Shown here in pieces: positions 25,134 to 37,461 of a stretch of 64,000 nucleotides of DNA. A program made the position numbers and the translations under genes. Each line of letters begins with the position of its first letter. Position 1 is the stretch's first letter. The stretch covers positions 2,604,001-2,668,000 of the forward strand of contig NC_091880.1 in the NCBI RefSeq assembly GCF_019399895.1, read 5' to 3'. Under the pieces are notes generated by a model. That model did no database searches, was not told where the DNA came from, and worked only from the letters and a program-made list of their open reading frames with translations. Source of the stretch: Cardiocondyla obscurior. Taxonomy: Eukaryota; Arthropoda; Insecta; Hymenoptera; Formicidae.

Positions 25134-28100
25134 CCTGCTGAACTGACCGGCCGTCGAACCCGAGAAATGCTCCGCGAGAGATGTATCGTAATAAGTGCGC
25201 CAAGTGCCCCGCGGGCAGGGCGAGTCCTGACGGAGGATATGCATTTGCATTCATCCTCCGACGAAACATCTCTTCCGTTCTTTCCGCGTCCATCTCTCTT
25301 TCTCTCTTTTCCTTACTTTTCTTCTCTCTTTCTTTCTCCGCGCGCAGCGCCGGCCGACCAGCGTTTTGATAAATAGCGCGAAATTCCGCACTCGCGGGAC
25401 CCCTGTCTCTTCCCTCCCCGACGGATCGCGGATGCCCGCGACGACTTTTCATTCCGCTGGCGTCGACCGCGAGCAGTAAAAACCCGTGATTTTCCAATCA
25501 CTGGATCCCGTTAGTCGCCCGAGGGGGGCAGCGATTCCTGCGGCTTGCGAGCCTGCGGACGGGGAACATTAGCGTGCGGCACGATCGCGTCCCCTCGCGT
25601 AAATCATAGGCCGAAAGACACAGGAGGAGGCAAAGTAGGAGGCCCCGTTTGCACGCATGCAAACATGCATATCGCATCCCGTCGGTCGCGTCCGCGCCGT
25701 CGTCGCCGTACCGGCACGAAGGAAATTGCCTCGGCTAATAAGAAGTTTAGCGGCTTCCTGGTTTACGTTGGAATTAGCGTTACGGTATACAGAATACTTT
25801 TATTACGCGTCGACGGGACGTAAACACCGAGCGTGACGTATGCGCCTCGCGCACGCCATCCCGATCGCCCCGGCGAATGCGGATCGCGGCCGCGCTTTGC
25901 GCAATCCCCGCGGCTTTTTATTACCCTCTCACGTTTGCCCTTGCCGCAAAGGTGCCGTGTAATTTAATATTTTTTCGCAACTTCCTACGCGGCCTGACGT
26001 TCAACCCGCGCGAGGGCCGACCGACCTGGACTTTGGTTTCGCGTCAATGCCGCCGTAAAGTCCTCCCCCGCGGCGTCTTTCCGCGCGTTTCCCGTAACTT
26101 CCGATTAAATATTCTCTCCCGTCGCTGGGGCCGACGTCGGCGACCTTCGTCCGAGCAACGGCTTCCTGGTTCGCGATCGCAAATTTGGCCAGCCGCCAAG
26201 CCGTCGTCGTCCCGCTGACGTAATCCCAAGAGGCGCGCGGGGACCGGTGCTGTTAACAGGCGTTCTCTATTAGCACAGCCGACGTCATGAGAAATGAACG
26301 GCACGGATGTTGCAGCTACGGCGGGACTTGGCCGTGACAGTTTACCAGCCGCGTGAATTATAATTACAATACCCGCGGCTTCCTGGTCGGCGGAATCGCC
26401 GGTCGCGCGGCGGACGGACGCTGGCAAGCGCAAGACGGCGTTTCTGCCAACGCGCCTTTCCCTCGGATGCCGTTAGCCCTCCGGTTTTGCCCGCCATTAC
26501 CGCGGACGTGTATACAAATGCGTAACGATATATCGTACCGTTGAGATAAAGAAAAAAAAAAAAGAATTCACGGAGGAAGAGGACGGGGCTGCCGGCCTGT
26601 AGCGAAACCGTAGCCGCTCCGCGGCATTCCACGCGGAGACCGTTAAACTTTTTATTTAACGTCGCGTTGAAATGAAATAAAAATTTGGGGGTTGCGTTTT
26701 ACTTAGCTAAGGCGTTACTACCGAACGTTGGATCTTTCGAACGACGGAGCGTATTTGAAAAAGGGATAGCAGATCTCGGCGAAGGAAAGGCGGAGACGTC
26801 AGTGAAACTTGAAATTCCACTTAATGACGTAGATATGAGAATGCAAAGTGGTCTATCTACTAGTAGTACCCCGAGACGTTCTTAGGCTCTGTAATCGACA
26901 ACAAGCTATTACACGGGATACCATATATAATCATGTTAAAATTTCATCTCTTTCCTCCTATTAATAAACTTTTCCGAGCGGGGAAGCCCATCCGCATGAC
27001 TTGCGGGGACAGCTTAATGTCTACATATAATATCATACGTGGAACATAATATTCACCACGACGGCACAAAATGTACCTCGGTTAGCCGTCGCCCTCCCTT
27101 ACTTCTCCCTGTATTACTTTATACGACGCGCGAAAATGTAACATGCGCCGGGAGAACTCTCGCCGGCAGATCCGAGGATCGCTGAAAAGAAGTTGTATCT
27201 CCGATGCAGTTGAAACGAATTCGGATCGGCGAGCGAAGCGCTTTCTCATGGATCGCCTCTTTAATCAAATACTGCTGGCAAGACTGCGAAACTATCTCGC
27301 ATTAAAGCGCCACGGCAAGTATCACGCGCGAGAGCCTTCGCGAGGGCATTAATAATAATGACGAAAAGGCGGTGCTGATGAGTCGGTTGATGAGCCAATT
27401 TGCATGAGCCTCTTAGCTACCGTACCCTCTATTCGTGCCCCGGGAGGAAGGGGGTAGCGAGGAGCGGATGCGTTCGTAATGGACGTGCCGCCTGCCTCCC
27501 GAGATAGCCTTTAAGCAGATCGTACTCTCGCGCGCGGGTCGAACGATCGCGAGGCGCGCGCGGACAATAATGACTACTCGCGAGCGAGCGGGGTGCTCCA
27601 AAGTCTCGCTAATAAAAAAAAAAAATTTATTTTTTTAAGGGGGAGGAGAGGGTGAGTGAAACAGCGGGCCGAGAAACTCGCGGCGGTATTCTTTTGCCTC
27701 AGGAGTCGCACGCGATTTCGCGATCCGCCTAATCGCGAGCTCGAAGTGGTTGCGCTGTTAATGAGAAGAGAAAAAAAAAAAAAAAAGAGGAAAACACCCT
27801 TACCCGCTCGCATCAAGAAAAATACCACCTATTATCATCGATAACGCTTGAACGACACTAATGACAGCCGGGAAGATGATATTCCTCGGCCGTTCGCGAG
27901 GGATAACGACTCGTCTCCGCGTAGGGAAAGGCCGCGGGCTCCGCGCCGAAGATATCGAGGCCTCGAAACGACGAGGGGAAATCGCCGCCGGGCGCGAGTC
28001 AAGCAGGCGTCAAGTGATACCCAACGTCAGTAATCTTCGCTCTTGCATGCACTTTCGTGCGCATTACACGGCCGTCGCGTGTGTTGCGTCTGTGCGTGCC

Positions 28101-31100
28101 TGCGCTTGCCCCGGTTTTCTGCCTTTCCTCTTTTGTCCCTTTTGCTCGGTCGTTCTCTTCGCGCGTGTTACCTTTCGAGGACTTGGCTCGAGCGCGCCGA
28201 AACGAATCCAAGGCCCTCGAGCCCGGGGGAGGAATGAAAAAAATCCCGACGCCTTTTAGGACGCGTCGGGAGGGTGCGAGAATGAATCGCGCCGAGGAGC
28301 AAAGGCCGCCGACACGCGAAACACCTCACGACGCGTCTGATGAGAACGGCTGTCGGAACGCGCCGATCTACGCGCGAAAACGTGCGTGCTCATCGATCGT
28401 CGATTGCCTGAAAATGGATATGTACATACGGTAATGGATCCTGCTCGTAGGGACGTCCATAAATTGCGTGCAAAGCGTGCATTTGTGCGAAACTTACTCC
28501 GATGTGCGTGTCGGGCCCCGTACTTTGAGTCTGCGGTCATATTTCGATCCCCGCAAATAAATCACGCCGATGTGTACGCACGCGGCGAGAAAACGTGGGT
28601 AACGTTTCTCGCGCTGCGGCCGAGGGACAGGCTCAATAATCGAAACCACCGCGAGCTAATGCCATTCAGCTATTATATAATACCCGTGGTTGAGGGTATT
28701 TGTTAAAACTTCAAGAACAAGTTTCCTGAGAACCCATCCTCCGCTTCTCCATTTTCATTAAAATCCCCAGGCAACCTACCGAAGCACAAGAGAACTTTTC
28801 TCCGGCAAGCGCTTTTACATCGCACGTCGTATCGCCCGGGTGAAAAGCTCGCGAGGCAGAAACGAGAACTTCGAAGGAATTAATAATCGGGGGAATGGTC
28901 CCCGCAGAAATTTTCCGATAATCGCCCACGTAGAAAGAATTAAATTAAGCGTTCGGTATCACGTGGCGGATTAATCGAGCCCCCCCGGTGACCTCATCCG
29001 CGAGTAGGTAGGCGTCTGATGAACGAGGCAACGACGCGGTAGGCATAGTTTCTGCATAGCCGACTGACCTTCGTAATGATTCTCGCAATTCGGGGTGATC
29101 GAGGCCCGGCGGGGTCTTGCCGTTTAAAGGTCGCTGACCCGAGTCGGAATTCCGCGGGATCGCGGAACGTCTCCGCGACGATCGCTGAAAGTAGTTGGAA
29201 GCAATACCGCGTCGCTTGAGAAAACAACTAATTTCCTCTGAAGATGGATGCGCCCGGGAGTGTACGTTTGAGATGCGCTCGCTATCGAAGTGAACGATCT
29301 CGCAACGGGCGCCGTGTGGCGTACCACACGAGGGGAACGCAATTTATCGCGTCTCCGCGGGAGGATGGTAGCCGAGGGTACGCGCCGGACAGGAATTCAA
29401 TGTCAAAAATACCATCCCACGGCGGATCTCCCGCTCGGGAAACCACATCTCGGATCGTGTATATCTTTATACGAGCGAGCCAGGAAGAGTGGACAGGAAT
29501 GCAGATGTAAATGAAATGGAAATCCCCTCGGGCGTGCTGAAATTCCTGTGGAAAACCATTTTATATAGACAACGACGAGGAGAGTCTTATATTCTGGGGA
29601 AGTAAAAAAAAAGTTATTTAATTTTATTGCTGTTTCTCGATGTTTAAAAAGTGGATAGGATTATACGAGGAATATAAAGGAACGTCGAAATGATTTAATT
29701 AACTATCAAAGTAATGAAAAACGAAAAAAAAAAAACTGCGTAAGACTCGAGAGAGCAACGAGTGTTCTCTTGGCAGCGAGACAACATGGAAATGTGAAAC
29801 TTGAAGTACGCCCGGCCGAGATGACGGAGAGCAAGACCGAAGTAGTTGCTTTTCCTTTTGCCAGCTCGTATCGCGTGGTAGGGTCTCTCCGGCTATTGAT
29901 GGCATGCGGCAGGAAAAAGGATCGGTCAAGGATTGTGACTGGAGACCCTGAGGATCCGCTTGGCTCGCGATCTCTCCTTCTCGTTCTCCCCTTCACCTCC
30001 CGTTCGACCGTAATAAAACTGCTGGGATCCTCGGCTCGGCCGTTGCTAGATGGGTGTGTGAAACGTAAAGTCGGCGATCCAACGTCTCCCCGGGCTCTCT
30101 CGGGCCGATGCACCGCAGATTGCGAGTATCCTTGCTGAGGTCGAACGCTGCGAGGCTCCGCCGAAGGTCGTTGCCTGCTCGATATACCCGGTGCTCGTCT
30201 AGGAATTCGCGGCGTCAATTCGCTCTCCCACTCGGCTGCCGCATAAAGGATCGTTGAACTCCGGTTCATTAGGCACTCCGACCTTGCCGGGCTGCACTCT
30301 GGGCAGTGCCGGAATGATCCGCCGACTCTCGGCACCGAGAAAGTAACATTCGAACGGAAAGGAAACGACTAGGTCTCGAGTAACAGCTGTTACTCGGGAA
30401 GAAAAAAAAGAATTAGTTGTCGCGGACTGTTAGAGCAACGTTGAAGACATTTGTACCTCGTTTCGATTTTATTCGATGTCTTCGAAAATTATTCAGAGCG
30501 CACGAGTTTCATCGAGATAACTTCAACGCAGGTATTAATTTTCTATGACGCTTCTACGTAACAAAGATAGATTATGCGTTGCGGGCGGCATGCGGCCTGC
30601 AGTTTGATGCATAACAGTAATGTCAGGTAGAAAATTAATTTTATCGCGTCGTCATATTTCTATCGTACGGTCGCCGCTGTCCGTGACTCGATATCGGACT
30701 AGTCCGGAGACCTCTTTAAGGTCGCTCTGCCTTCAAGAACGATGATTACCCGTTCGATTACATTCATTGTCCGCGGAAATGGCAGGAAATTCTTCGATTA
30801 TGGATTACTACCTACGTTAATGGGCATCACCGACCATTAATGACCGTTGTCAGGCGACTACTGAAATCCGATCGGTAATATCTTTGCGGGTAGAACTCGC
30901 CTCGCGAAGAACCAGCTCCGATCTCGAGGCGCAAAAAGACGTCCGTGGCTCGATCGAATTGAAAACCGTGTCCAAGTGAGATACTCGCGGGTCGCTTAAC
31001 GACGGGAAGTGGAAGTGCAACGTGTTGGTCGAAAAAGTACTCGTGACGAGATTAGATATTAAACAACGGCGGGAGATTAATTATAGTCGATCGAGATAGG

Positions 31101-34100
31101 CGTCCAGGTATGCAATCTTTATTTTTTTTTCTTTTTTTTTCAATACAAGAGACTAACAACGCAAACGCATTTTTCAACGTTAGCAAAGCGACCGGTGTAC
31201 GTACAATAAAGGACCGCGAAGAATACATAAATTTCTCGAGAGGGTTCTCGTGGAGGAAGATCCGGGAAGAAAGAACTTATAATAGCGCCGTGCACCGGCG
31301 TACAGTCGACGGAAAAAAAAAGGGAGAGGCACGAACGAGAGGAGAAATGTAAATTATGTGTAAATATTCTCTTTCTCGGTCCGGGGGGACGGAATCAACG
31401 AGAGGAGAAAGAGCAGCGCGCTCGTTCGCGGCGGTCCGGTTTTTGCTGGCGGGGTGCAAGGACAGGCGATGACGGCTGTCCGCTGCCGCTGCTGCAGCGG
31501 CGCTGAAAGTGGCCGCAGAAACGTGGCCGCGTACGCTCGCGATTACTATACGCTCCTTGAAACGACGGTAAAACGTGGGTCCGGCCGATTGCGACACTCC
31601 GCGGCACGGATACTGCGGCGACCGAACAATGACCGGTGGTTCTCTCACCTCAATTCGGCCGTCGGGTTTATTTTATTTTATTATTTTTTTTTTTTTCTTT
31701 TCCTCTCAGCGCCTCGTCGTGACTCGGCGCATTGCTCTCGGATAAAGATAAATTGACCGGCTCTATAATAATGTGTACACGTACATTACGTGTAATGCTA
31801 AATAATAGAAGGTCTTTATTAAATCTTTGCGGGTTCTCTTTTTTTTTTTCTTTTTTTTTACACGCTGTCAAATGAACGCATCCGTCTTGAAGTTTTAAAG
31901 CAAACTCGGCTGCTCATCCACGTCGTATTTTTCACGGAAGATTTAAGCAAGTAAATCCGATTACGAGTTCATTGCGCGAACAAAATTTTTATTTTTTTTT
32001 TTTATGATGGGACTGCTCGTTTGCCGATTTATTGTTGCTTTAGGTTTAAGTCGATTCCCACGCTTTCCGCGTAAGTGGAGTTCGTAATAGTTAACGTCAT
32101 GTTTATAACTTTTTTTATCGATTTGCGAAAAAGAGTCTTGCACATTATACAAATCTATGCTAATGAATGCGAGCGAGTGAAATGTCACGCGAAAGGATTA
32201 ATTTATTTCGACTCGTTTGCGCTCGGATGAATTATCTCGCGCGACTTCTCAAACATTTTATTTTTTTTCTTTTTAATTTTCTTCGTTCGCAACTCGATAT
32301 GGTCTGCGATAAAAATGATGGAAGCCTTAAACGATGTTACCGAAACCTATAAAAATAAATAGACGACGAATAAAAATAAGTTAAAAGGGAATAAAATCAA
32401 ATAAAGTTAGATAAGCATGGGAATAAAATAGAAATAAAAAATATATAAACGGTAATATATAACGCCGTTTCTCTCTTTCTTTCGCGACATTTATACTCGG
32501 GGTTATGGCGATCGTAACGGAGAATTTAGAACCGACGCTCACTCGGCTCCGTCGCCTTTGTTCCAGGAGGACGGTGGTATCGAGTACTTCAACACCATCG
32601 TGGTCCAGCCACACCTGAAGCTGGTCACGAACCAGGGCAGGGGTTTTCACGTGAGATGCAGATACCAGACGCGCGACAAACTCGTAACGAACGACCAGAC
32701 CCACGTGTCCATGATGCAGTCTCTACCATTGCAGGTAATATAAACTACTTGACTGAACAGAGATTGTAATTTTTCGAAAATCATTACGGAACCTCGTTGG
32801 TCGATTAAAATATTAAAACATAAACGCGCAGAATTTCCTTGAAAGAATAAAAAAAAAATAATAAAAAATAAAAAAAGAAACCTCGAGAGTTTGCGGTTTA
32901 TTTGCGCCGTTTAATTTATATACGTATATGATCGTTTAACTAACGTTGAAGAAGTTTAAAGTAAAGAAGCAAACCACTGTGTGGTCCACCAAATATTTAA
33001 ACCGCAAACTGCCCGCAGGCGACCGCGCCAATGCCAGGATGCACGATGAAGATCTTCAGTGGCGATCCAATGCAGCATCATGTAGCGGAGAACGTGAAGA
33101 TCGGCGATCCTTTGACCTTAGTCATTAGCATCGACAAACAAGAAATGTTCGGCCTGAAGATTTCCGACTGCCTGGTACGCGACGGTCTCGGCTGGGGCGA
33201 GCAACGGCTCATAAACGACGAAGGGTGAGTGACGACTTGTAGCACAGATAGGGTCTTCGAATAAAATTTTTATAGATAAAAACGTAGCGATAAACGAGAT
33301 CGATATTACTTCGACTTGTTCTTTTCGCGATAAAATCATTTTAACTTTGTTTTCGCTTGCAGTTGTCCGATCGACGGCGAGATAATGGGACAGTTCACGT
33401 ACAACGAGGACAAGACGGAGGCCAGGGTGAATTTCCAAGCGCACAAGTTCCCGTACACGGCGAGCGTGTATTATCAGTGCAACGTTAGGCTGTGCGTCAA
33501 GCATGGCGGAGGATGCAATAATACGGTACCTGCTGTCATTATAATGCATAAGCGCTAGCTAGCTTGAATAATGATTCCGCGAGGACTACTAAGTACCGCG
33601 TTTATAATAATCCTTTAACGATTTTATAATGGCCACCTATCGTTTCGAAAATATCGGGGCATTTGCCCCCGCCGGCACGATTATCCGATTGAACTTGCTC
33701 AGCAACGTTATACGTACGCACGCCAAGTATTATGTAATGTCTGACCCTGAGAAGGCAATACCCGAGTCCCACATCAGCCCGCTCCGTCGAAGAGACTCTC
33801 CGCGGAATAGTCATCGTTTTATTTTCCGCTTGCAGCCGCCGTTGTGCAACTCGATAGCCAGACGACGCAGGGACACCGCAAGCGACGACGAGGTGAAGGG
33901 TGTCGAAGGTCTGGACGGTACCCCGGCGACGATCGAGGTTTACAGCGGTCTTTACGTTAACGAGGCCTCGGACATTGGCTCCAAGTCGGACTTTACGGAC
34001 GACGTCCGAGAAAGGGTAATTCGAGTTTAATTGATTTCCGGCTGCGAGAGCAACATTAATAACTTTGAGTCACGAAGTGACTTACTCAACTTTTTTTACG

Positions 34101-34539
34101 AATATTGACTTGTTAAGTGAAATTTTAACGATACGTTAGCACTTTATCAACGAAACTATTTGTCATTACATTCTTTTTCTATTTTTTTTTTTTTTTTTGT
34201 TTTTTGCTAATATCCCGCTAGTAGAATTTACCGTAGACGTTCTGCGATCAGATTTAACTACAGACTCTCTCGCTAACAACTTTTTAATGAAACAGGATTT
34301 AACTCGTTTCGCTATTTTCTGGGTTTTTCTTTTAGGCTATTGACGATCCGAATACAATTTGCATCTCGCAGAGGAGCTTCGCTATCGGGATCGCCGTCGC
34401 CGGTCTCATCCTTATGCTGGCGGTAATAGCTGCCATTCTGGTACTGCTCGCCAAGAGACGGCACAAGAGCGTGTCCACAACGGGATCGTCAATCTACAGT
34501 GGACCATACACGAACACCGCCTACAGCCACAGTAGTTAA
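9089..34539 (+). CDS. ZP-domain transmembrane protein, six exons, 5' end missing
   Basis: Six exons (9089-9303, 32567-32734, 33019-33224, 33363-33525, 33836-34015, 34336-34539) join in frame with GT-AG borders to give 377 residues and a TAA stop. Counting from the first complete codon, ZP-N carries cysteines at 12, 44, 64 and 102; ZP-C carries cysteines at 135, 178, 197, 235, 240, 247 and 254. A furin-type RRRR site lies at 259-262, one hydrophobic helix at about 326-349, then a basic stop-transfer KRRHK and a Ser/Tyr-rich tail. NxS/T sites occur at 41 and 248. In known families, ZP modules polymerise into apical extracellular matrix after release at the furin-type site, and insect members shape cuticle and epidermal surfaces. 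The first exon enters with two bases of a split codon and no signal peptide is present, so at least one upstream coding exon is missing. The membrane helix fits insect ZP proteins of the neyo/quasimodo/miniature class, but I cannot assign the orthologue. Confidence 0.93.
10996..11380. mobile_element. Possible short TIR element (MITE-like), about 385 bp
   Basis: TACAGGGTGTATCCC at the left and GCATACCCTGTA at the right form short terminal inverted repeats (TACAGGGT against ACCCTGTA). If TA is the target duplication, as in the Tc1/mariner group, the element is CAGGGTGT...ATACCCTG. It has no coding capacity and an AT-rich interior with poly-T and poly-A runs. The repeats are only about eight bases, so chance is not excluded. 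Confidence 0.35.
22969..22991 (+). repeat. Poly-A tract of 23 bases
   Basis: The longest A run noticed in the window, followed by ATATATCTACCC. Similar 14-21 base A or T runs are spread throughout; no retroposed gene body was recognised upstream. Confidence 0.9.
25069..25136 (+). repeat. Triplet-repeat patch (GCTGCA then CCG/CCA)
   Basis: GCTGCA repeated about three and a half times is followed, after a short gap, by a run of CCG with CCA interruptions. The frames would read poly-Ala/Gln or poly-Pro, but no splice context supports an exon, so it is recorded as an intronic repeat of the ZP gene. Confidence 0.8.
32567..32734 (+). CDS. ZP gene exon (second half of ZP-N)
   Basis: The exon runs between TTCCAG and GTAATA and has 56 codons, phase 0 at both ends (residues 72-127). 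It starts EDGGIEYFNTIVVQPHLKLV and carries the fourth ZP-N cysteine in FHVRCRY. The text continues directly from the exon ending at 9303. Confidence 0.95.
33019..33224 (+). CDS. ZP gene exon (linker and start of ZP-C)
   Basis: The acceptor is CCGCAG and the donor GTGAGT. Residues 128-195 plus two bases of the glycine codon at 196 include PGCTMKIFSGDP, IGDPLTLVISID and the ZP-C signature ISDCLVRDGLG. The split glycine codon is completed by the first base of the next exon. Confidence 0.95.
33363..33525 (+). CDS. ZP gene exon (ZP-C core)
   Basis: The acceptor is TTGCAG and the donor GTACCT. The exon encodes GCPIDGEIMGQF, the hydrophobic FPYTASVYYQC stretch and NVRLCVKHGGGCNNT. The closely spaced cysteines (235, 240, 247) and GCPID are standard ZP-C landmarks. 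It ends in phase 0. Confidence 0.95.
33836..34015 (+). CDS. ZP gene exon (last ZP-C cysteine, furin-type site, stalk)
   Basis: Sixty codons lie between TTGCAG and GTAATT, phase 0 at both ends. PPLC supplies the last ZP-C cysteine (254), and ARRRRD (258-263) is a furin-type cleavage site placed, as usual for the family, between ZP-C and the membrane helix. The rest is an acidic, low-complexity juxtamembrane stalk. Confidence 0.94.
34336..34539 (+). CDS. ZP gene last coding exon (transmembrane helix and tail)
   Basis: The acceptor is TTTTAG and the TAA stop is at 34537-34539. The exon encodes a short luminal part with a cysteine, a hydrophobic helix (IGIAVAGLILMLAVIAAILV), the stop-transfer AKRRHK and a 28-residue tail rich in Ser, Thr and Tyr ending in TAYSHSS. 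This marks a type I membrane protein rather than a GPI-anchored one. Confidence 0.94.
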   Translation, partial: AIDDPNTICISQRSFAIGIAVAGLILMLAVIAAILVLLAKRRHKSVSTTGSSIYSGPYTNTAYSHSS

Positions 34540-35218
34540 ATCCGCCTCGTTCGGCGCGGGATTGAGATACCCGAGACACCGCGACCCGGAAGATATTCGC
34601 GTTCCGTAGCCTCCTCGCAGGAGCCGACAGCGACGCGAAATCTCGTTTAGAAAGAGATCTTCTTGGGCATGCTTGACCGATGAAGATTAATTAAATTTTT
34701 AGTTGCATTTAACGCGACGATCGAAGCCACGAGGTTCAACGGAGCGAAACGAACGAAACGCGAATCCCTTGCTCAACTATTGACGTACTGCTGTACCCTT
34801 TTCGACGTTTCGCACGACGGCCTCGGCAGTTTCAAGGTATTCAGGGAACTAACGATATAGTCCGAGTCTGAATATCAATCTTTTTTTTTTATCTCTTTCT
34901 CTCTTACGTCTCTCCGTTTTTTTAAATGGAACAGTTTTACAACAGTTTTCGTCATTCAACGAAATATATAACGAGAAACTCACATTCATTTTAATGACAT
35001 GATATTTAAACCAATCGTATAATACTCGATACGATGTTAGTAGAAGAAAAATGAAAAGAAACAAATCAAAAAATATATAATTTTTCAGATAAAATTAATA
35101 TAAATATGCATTACTGAGAGACTTGTTACGTACAGGATTTTTCACGTTGAAAACAATCCCTCCAATTTGTTACTTTAATCATCATGCTTGAAGTAGTGAA
35201 TTTCTATTCCGTCCAAGT

Positions 35219-35245
35219 TATATATATAAATATATATATATATTT
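35219..35245. repeat. Short TA repeat
   Basis: Alternating TA broken by an AAA, about 700 bases after the ZP stop codon and so probably within its 3' UTR. Confidence 0.8.
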
Positions 35246-36716
35246 AATGAAACTTTTACCGTTTGCTCCGATCGTGAATGTCTAACAATCGACATGGCTC
35301 ATTCCGTTGAGAGAATATGTTGCATCATTCTAATATATATATTACACATCTAATATACTATGCTGTACACTAGTCCGGTATACCCTGTCCTACTTAACAC
35401 ATGTCTATCGTACTAAACACACAGTCGCGCAAAAACCAAGTCGCGGTTGTCTCTCAACGATTTAACGCGATTGTCGTGCGCGAACTCACAGCTAGATTTA
35501 AGTCTAAGTCAACGCTACGCGTCAATTTCTCAAATAACTCAATCAAATACTTCGGTGATGCCCGCGTGCGATCGTTGACGTTTCCGATACCGATATTTTT
35601 GCGCTTTTTAACCGTCGATGTGGTTTCCAACACGAAACCCTTCCTCAGATGAGAAACGAACTTACGTACGTGCGCGTCAACTCCTTCACGTACGCAACGT
35701 AATATAATATATAAAGAACAATTCAGCGTTTTTCGAAAGTCGCGAACAACGCAGCAAATTGTTATAACTTATTTCTTTCCCCCCTTCTTTTTACTTCTTT
35801 TGATTAGAATAGCAAAGCGCAGCCCACTAATTGAATAGCGATACAACCTTTTTCTGCAAATGTACCAACGGTAACAGCTCAACTCTGAAAATAATCTACG
35901 AAATGCATCTGTGGTGAAGCTTAAAGAAAATCTAATTATAAAAATACGCAACCAAGATATAATATGATGTGTGCATGTGTTGGTTATTATAAGCTTCCGA
36001 TAGAACTGCGTGTGAATAAACCATCGCCCGTCGTAAAGACGAGGTAATCATAATTTCATAGTTGCTGTAGAGAGAAGTCAATTAGAAAATCAGAGAGAGA
36101 TCACGCACCTATCCCCATAAGTTATTTCGACGATGCGGTACTTGAATGAATGCGACGTGTGCGAACGCTCAGTATACTCGAATTGTAATTCACTTATAAC
36201 GCTTAAACATTAATGTTAATTAGTCTAATTGAGACGAGATGTTGCGTCAATGTCGGTATGTTTCGGATTTTGTTCGAAAGAATTCACAAGCACACGGTGT
36301 TCTGCACGCCTCGAACGGTTTCAGTTCGGCTCATCGGGATTTAATTAAAAATTAATTTTAATTTTAATTAATGGATTGAAATTATTTTTTAATTAAAATG
36401 TCATAAAAATGCATGCGCGGCATATGAACACCGAGAGGGGTACCGACGCGTCGCGGCAGCTCGGGGCGTTTAGATATTAATTGACGAAGACAAGGAAGCT
36501 CTACTGCCAAACGCAATCGCGTAACTGGGTCCAATGTGGTGATGGGTACATGACATGTAAAATTTTACATTTAGGGAGAAACCGACACCGTAACGTAACT
36601 CGTTAATATCTCCGCCAAGTGCTAATGCGCTACCGTGCGGAGTGATGTGGTATAGTAGTACTTTGGAAGTGATAATTGTACTGCGACGGCTGTTCCGAGT
36701 GGACCCTAACGTGTCG

Positions 36717-36722
36717 AATAAA
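36717..36722 (+). terminator. Candidate polyadenylation signal for the ZP gene
   Basis: A canonical AATAAA lies about 2.2 kb after the ZP stop codon. Other copies at 36015-36020 and 37176-37181 are equally possible, and no cleavage site can be shown. Confidence 0.25.
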
Positions 36723-37390
36723 ACGCCTTCGCTTATAAGTCTTGCTAAAAAGCGGATTAGGTTTCTGGCGGTTTAAAGACTCTAAGCGATAGGCGCTCAA
36801 ATCTTTCCTTTAAATGTTTTAAATCTTATCACTATTATTTCCTATTGTATTACAAGGAAACAGATGACAATTCGGCAATCAGCTTCCAGTCCTCCTAGCA
36901 TTATTCTTCTCGAAAAGTGCAATAAAACTTCGAAGCGTCCCGTGGGTCCCGCGGAATTTCTGTCGAGGGTTTGAGAGTCGCTCGGCGAACGGATCGCGCG
37001 TGATCCTTCGCCGCGCCATGGCACTGGTTCATAGCGATCATTGGGGACGAAAAACGCCTGTATAGAATCTCTTTCTCGCGTTACAAGGTGACGCGGATTC
37101 CAATGCTCCCGCAATGTTCCTCTGGACCCTTGTCAAAAGAATTCACAACGAATCTATGTAAATAACGAAGAATCTAATAAAACTGGTAATTGTAAGGAGG
37201 CGTTTTATTATCCTCCCGTTCCAGATCCTCCTAAATAAATTCTTTGTCGCTTAGATTAAGTGAGTAGGTAAACCGAAAAATAGGAGTATCTCGAACGTTA
37301 TAAAATAATCGACGCAAACTGGCAAATTATCAAACGAGAGTGTCTTCTTTTTTTTATTGAATTATATATATATAATTCGTTTTTGGAAAA

Positions 37391-37461
37391 TATGATATAA
37401 TATATATATATATATATATATAATATAAATATATATATATATATATATGTATATAATATAA
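37391..37461. repeat. TA microsatellite
   Basis: Long runs of alternating T and A, interrupted by TAATATAAAT and ATGTATATAATATA. The stretch is self-complementary and lies in the AT-rich spacer between the convergent genes. Confidence 0.9.

Larger units (their letters stand above)
9304..32566 (+). other. 23.3-kb intron of the ZP gene
   Basis: The donor is GTGAGT at 9304 and the acceptor TTCCAG ends at 32566; the flanking exons are in phase 0 and together complete ZP-N. The content is CpG-rich with poly-A/T runs, CT/GA simple repeats, a triplet-repeat patch at 25069-25136 and a small inverted-repeat element at 10996-11380. Several frames stay open for 100-209 codons (for example minus-strand 29706-30335 and 12512-13114), but they are Arg/Ser/Pro-rich, overlap open frames on the other strand and show no family motif, so I do not call them genes. 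Confidence 0.85.

Noticed and set aside
35401..35652. 83-codon plus-strand frame after the ZP stop
   Set aside because: It lies in the presumed 3' UTR, with no splice sites or family resemblance.
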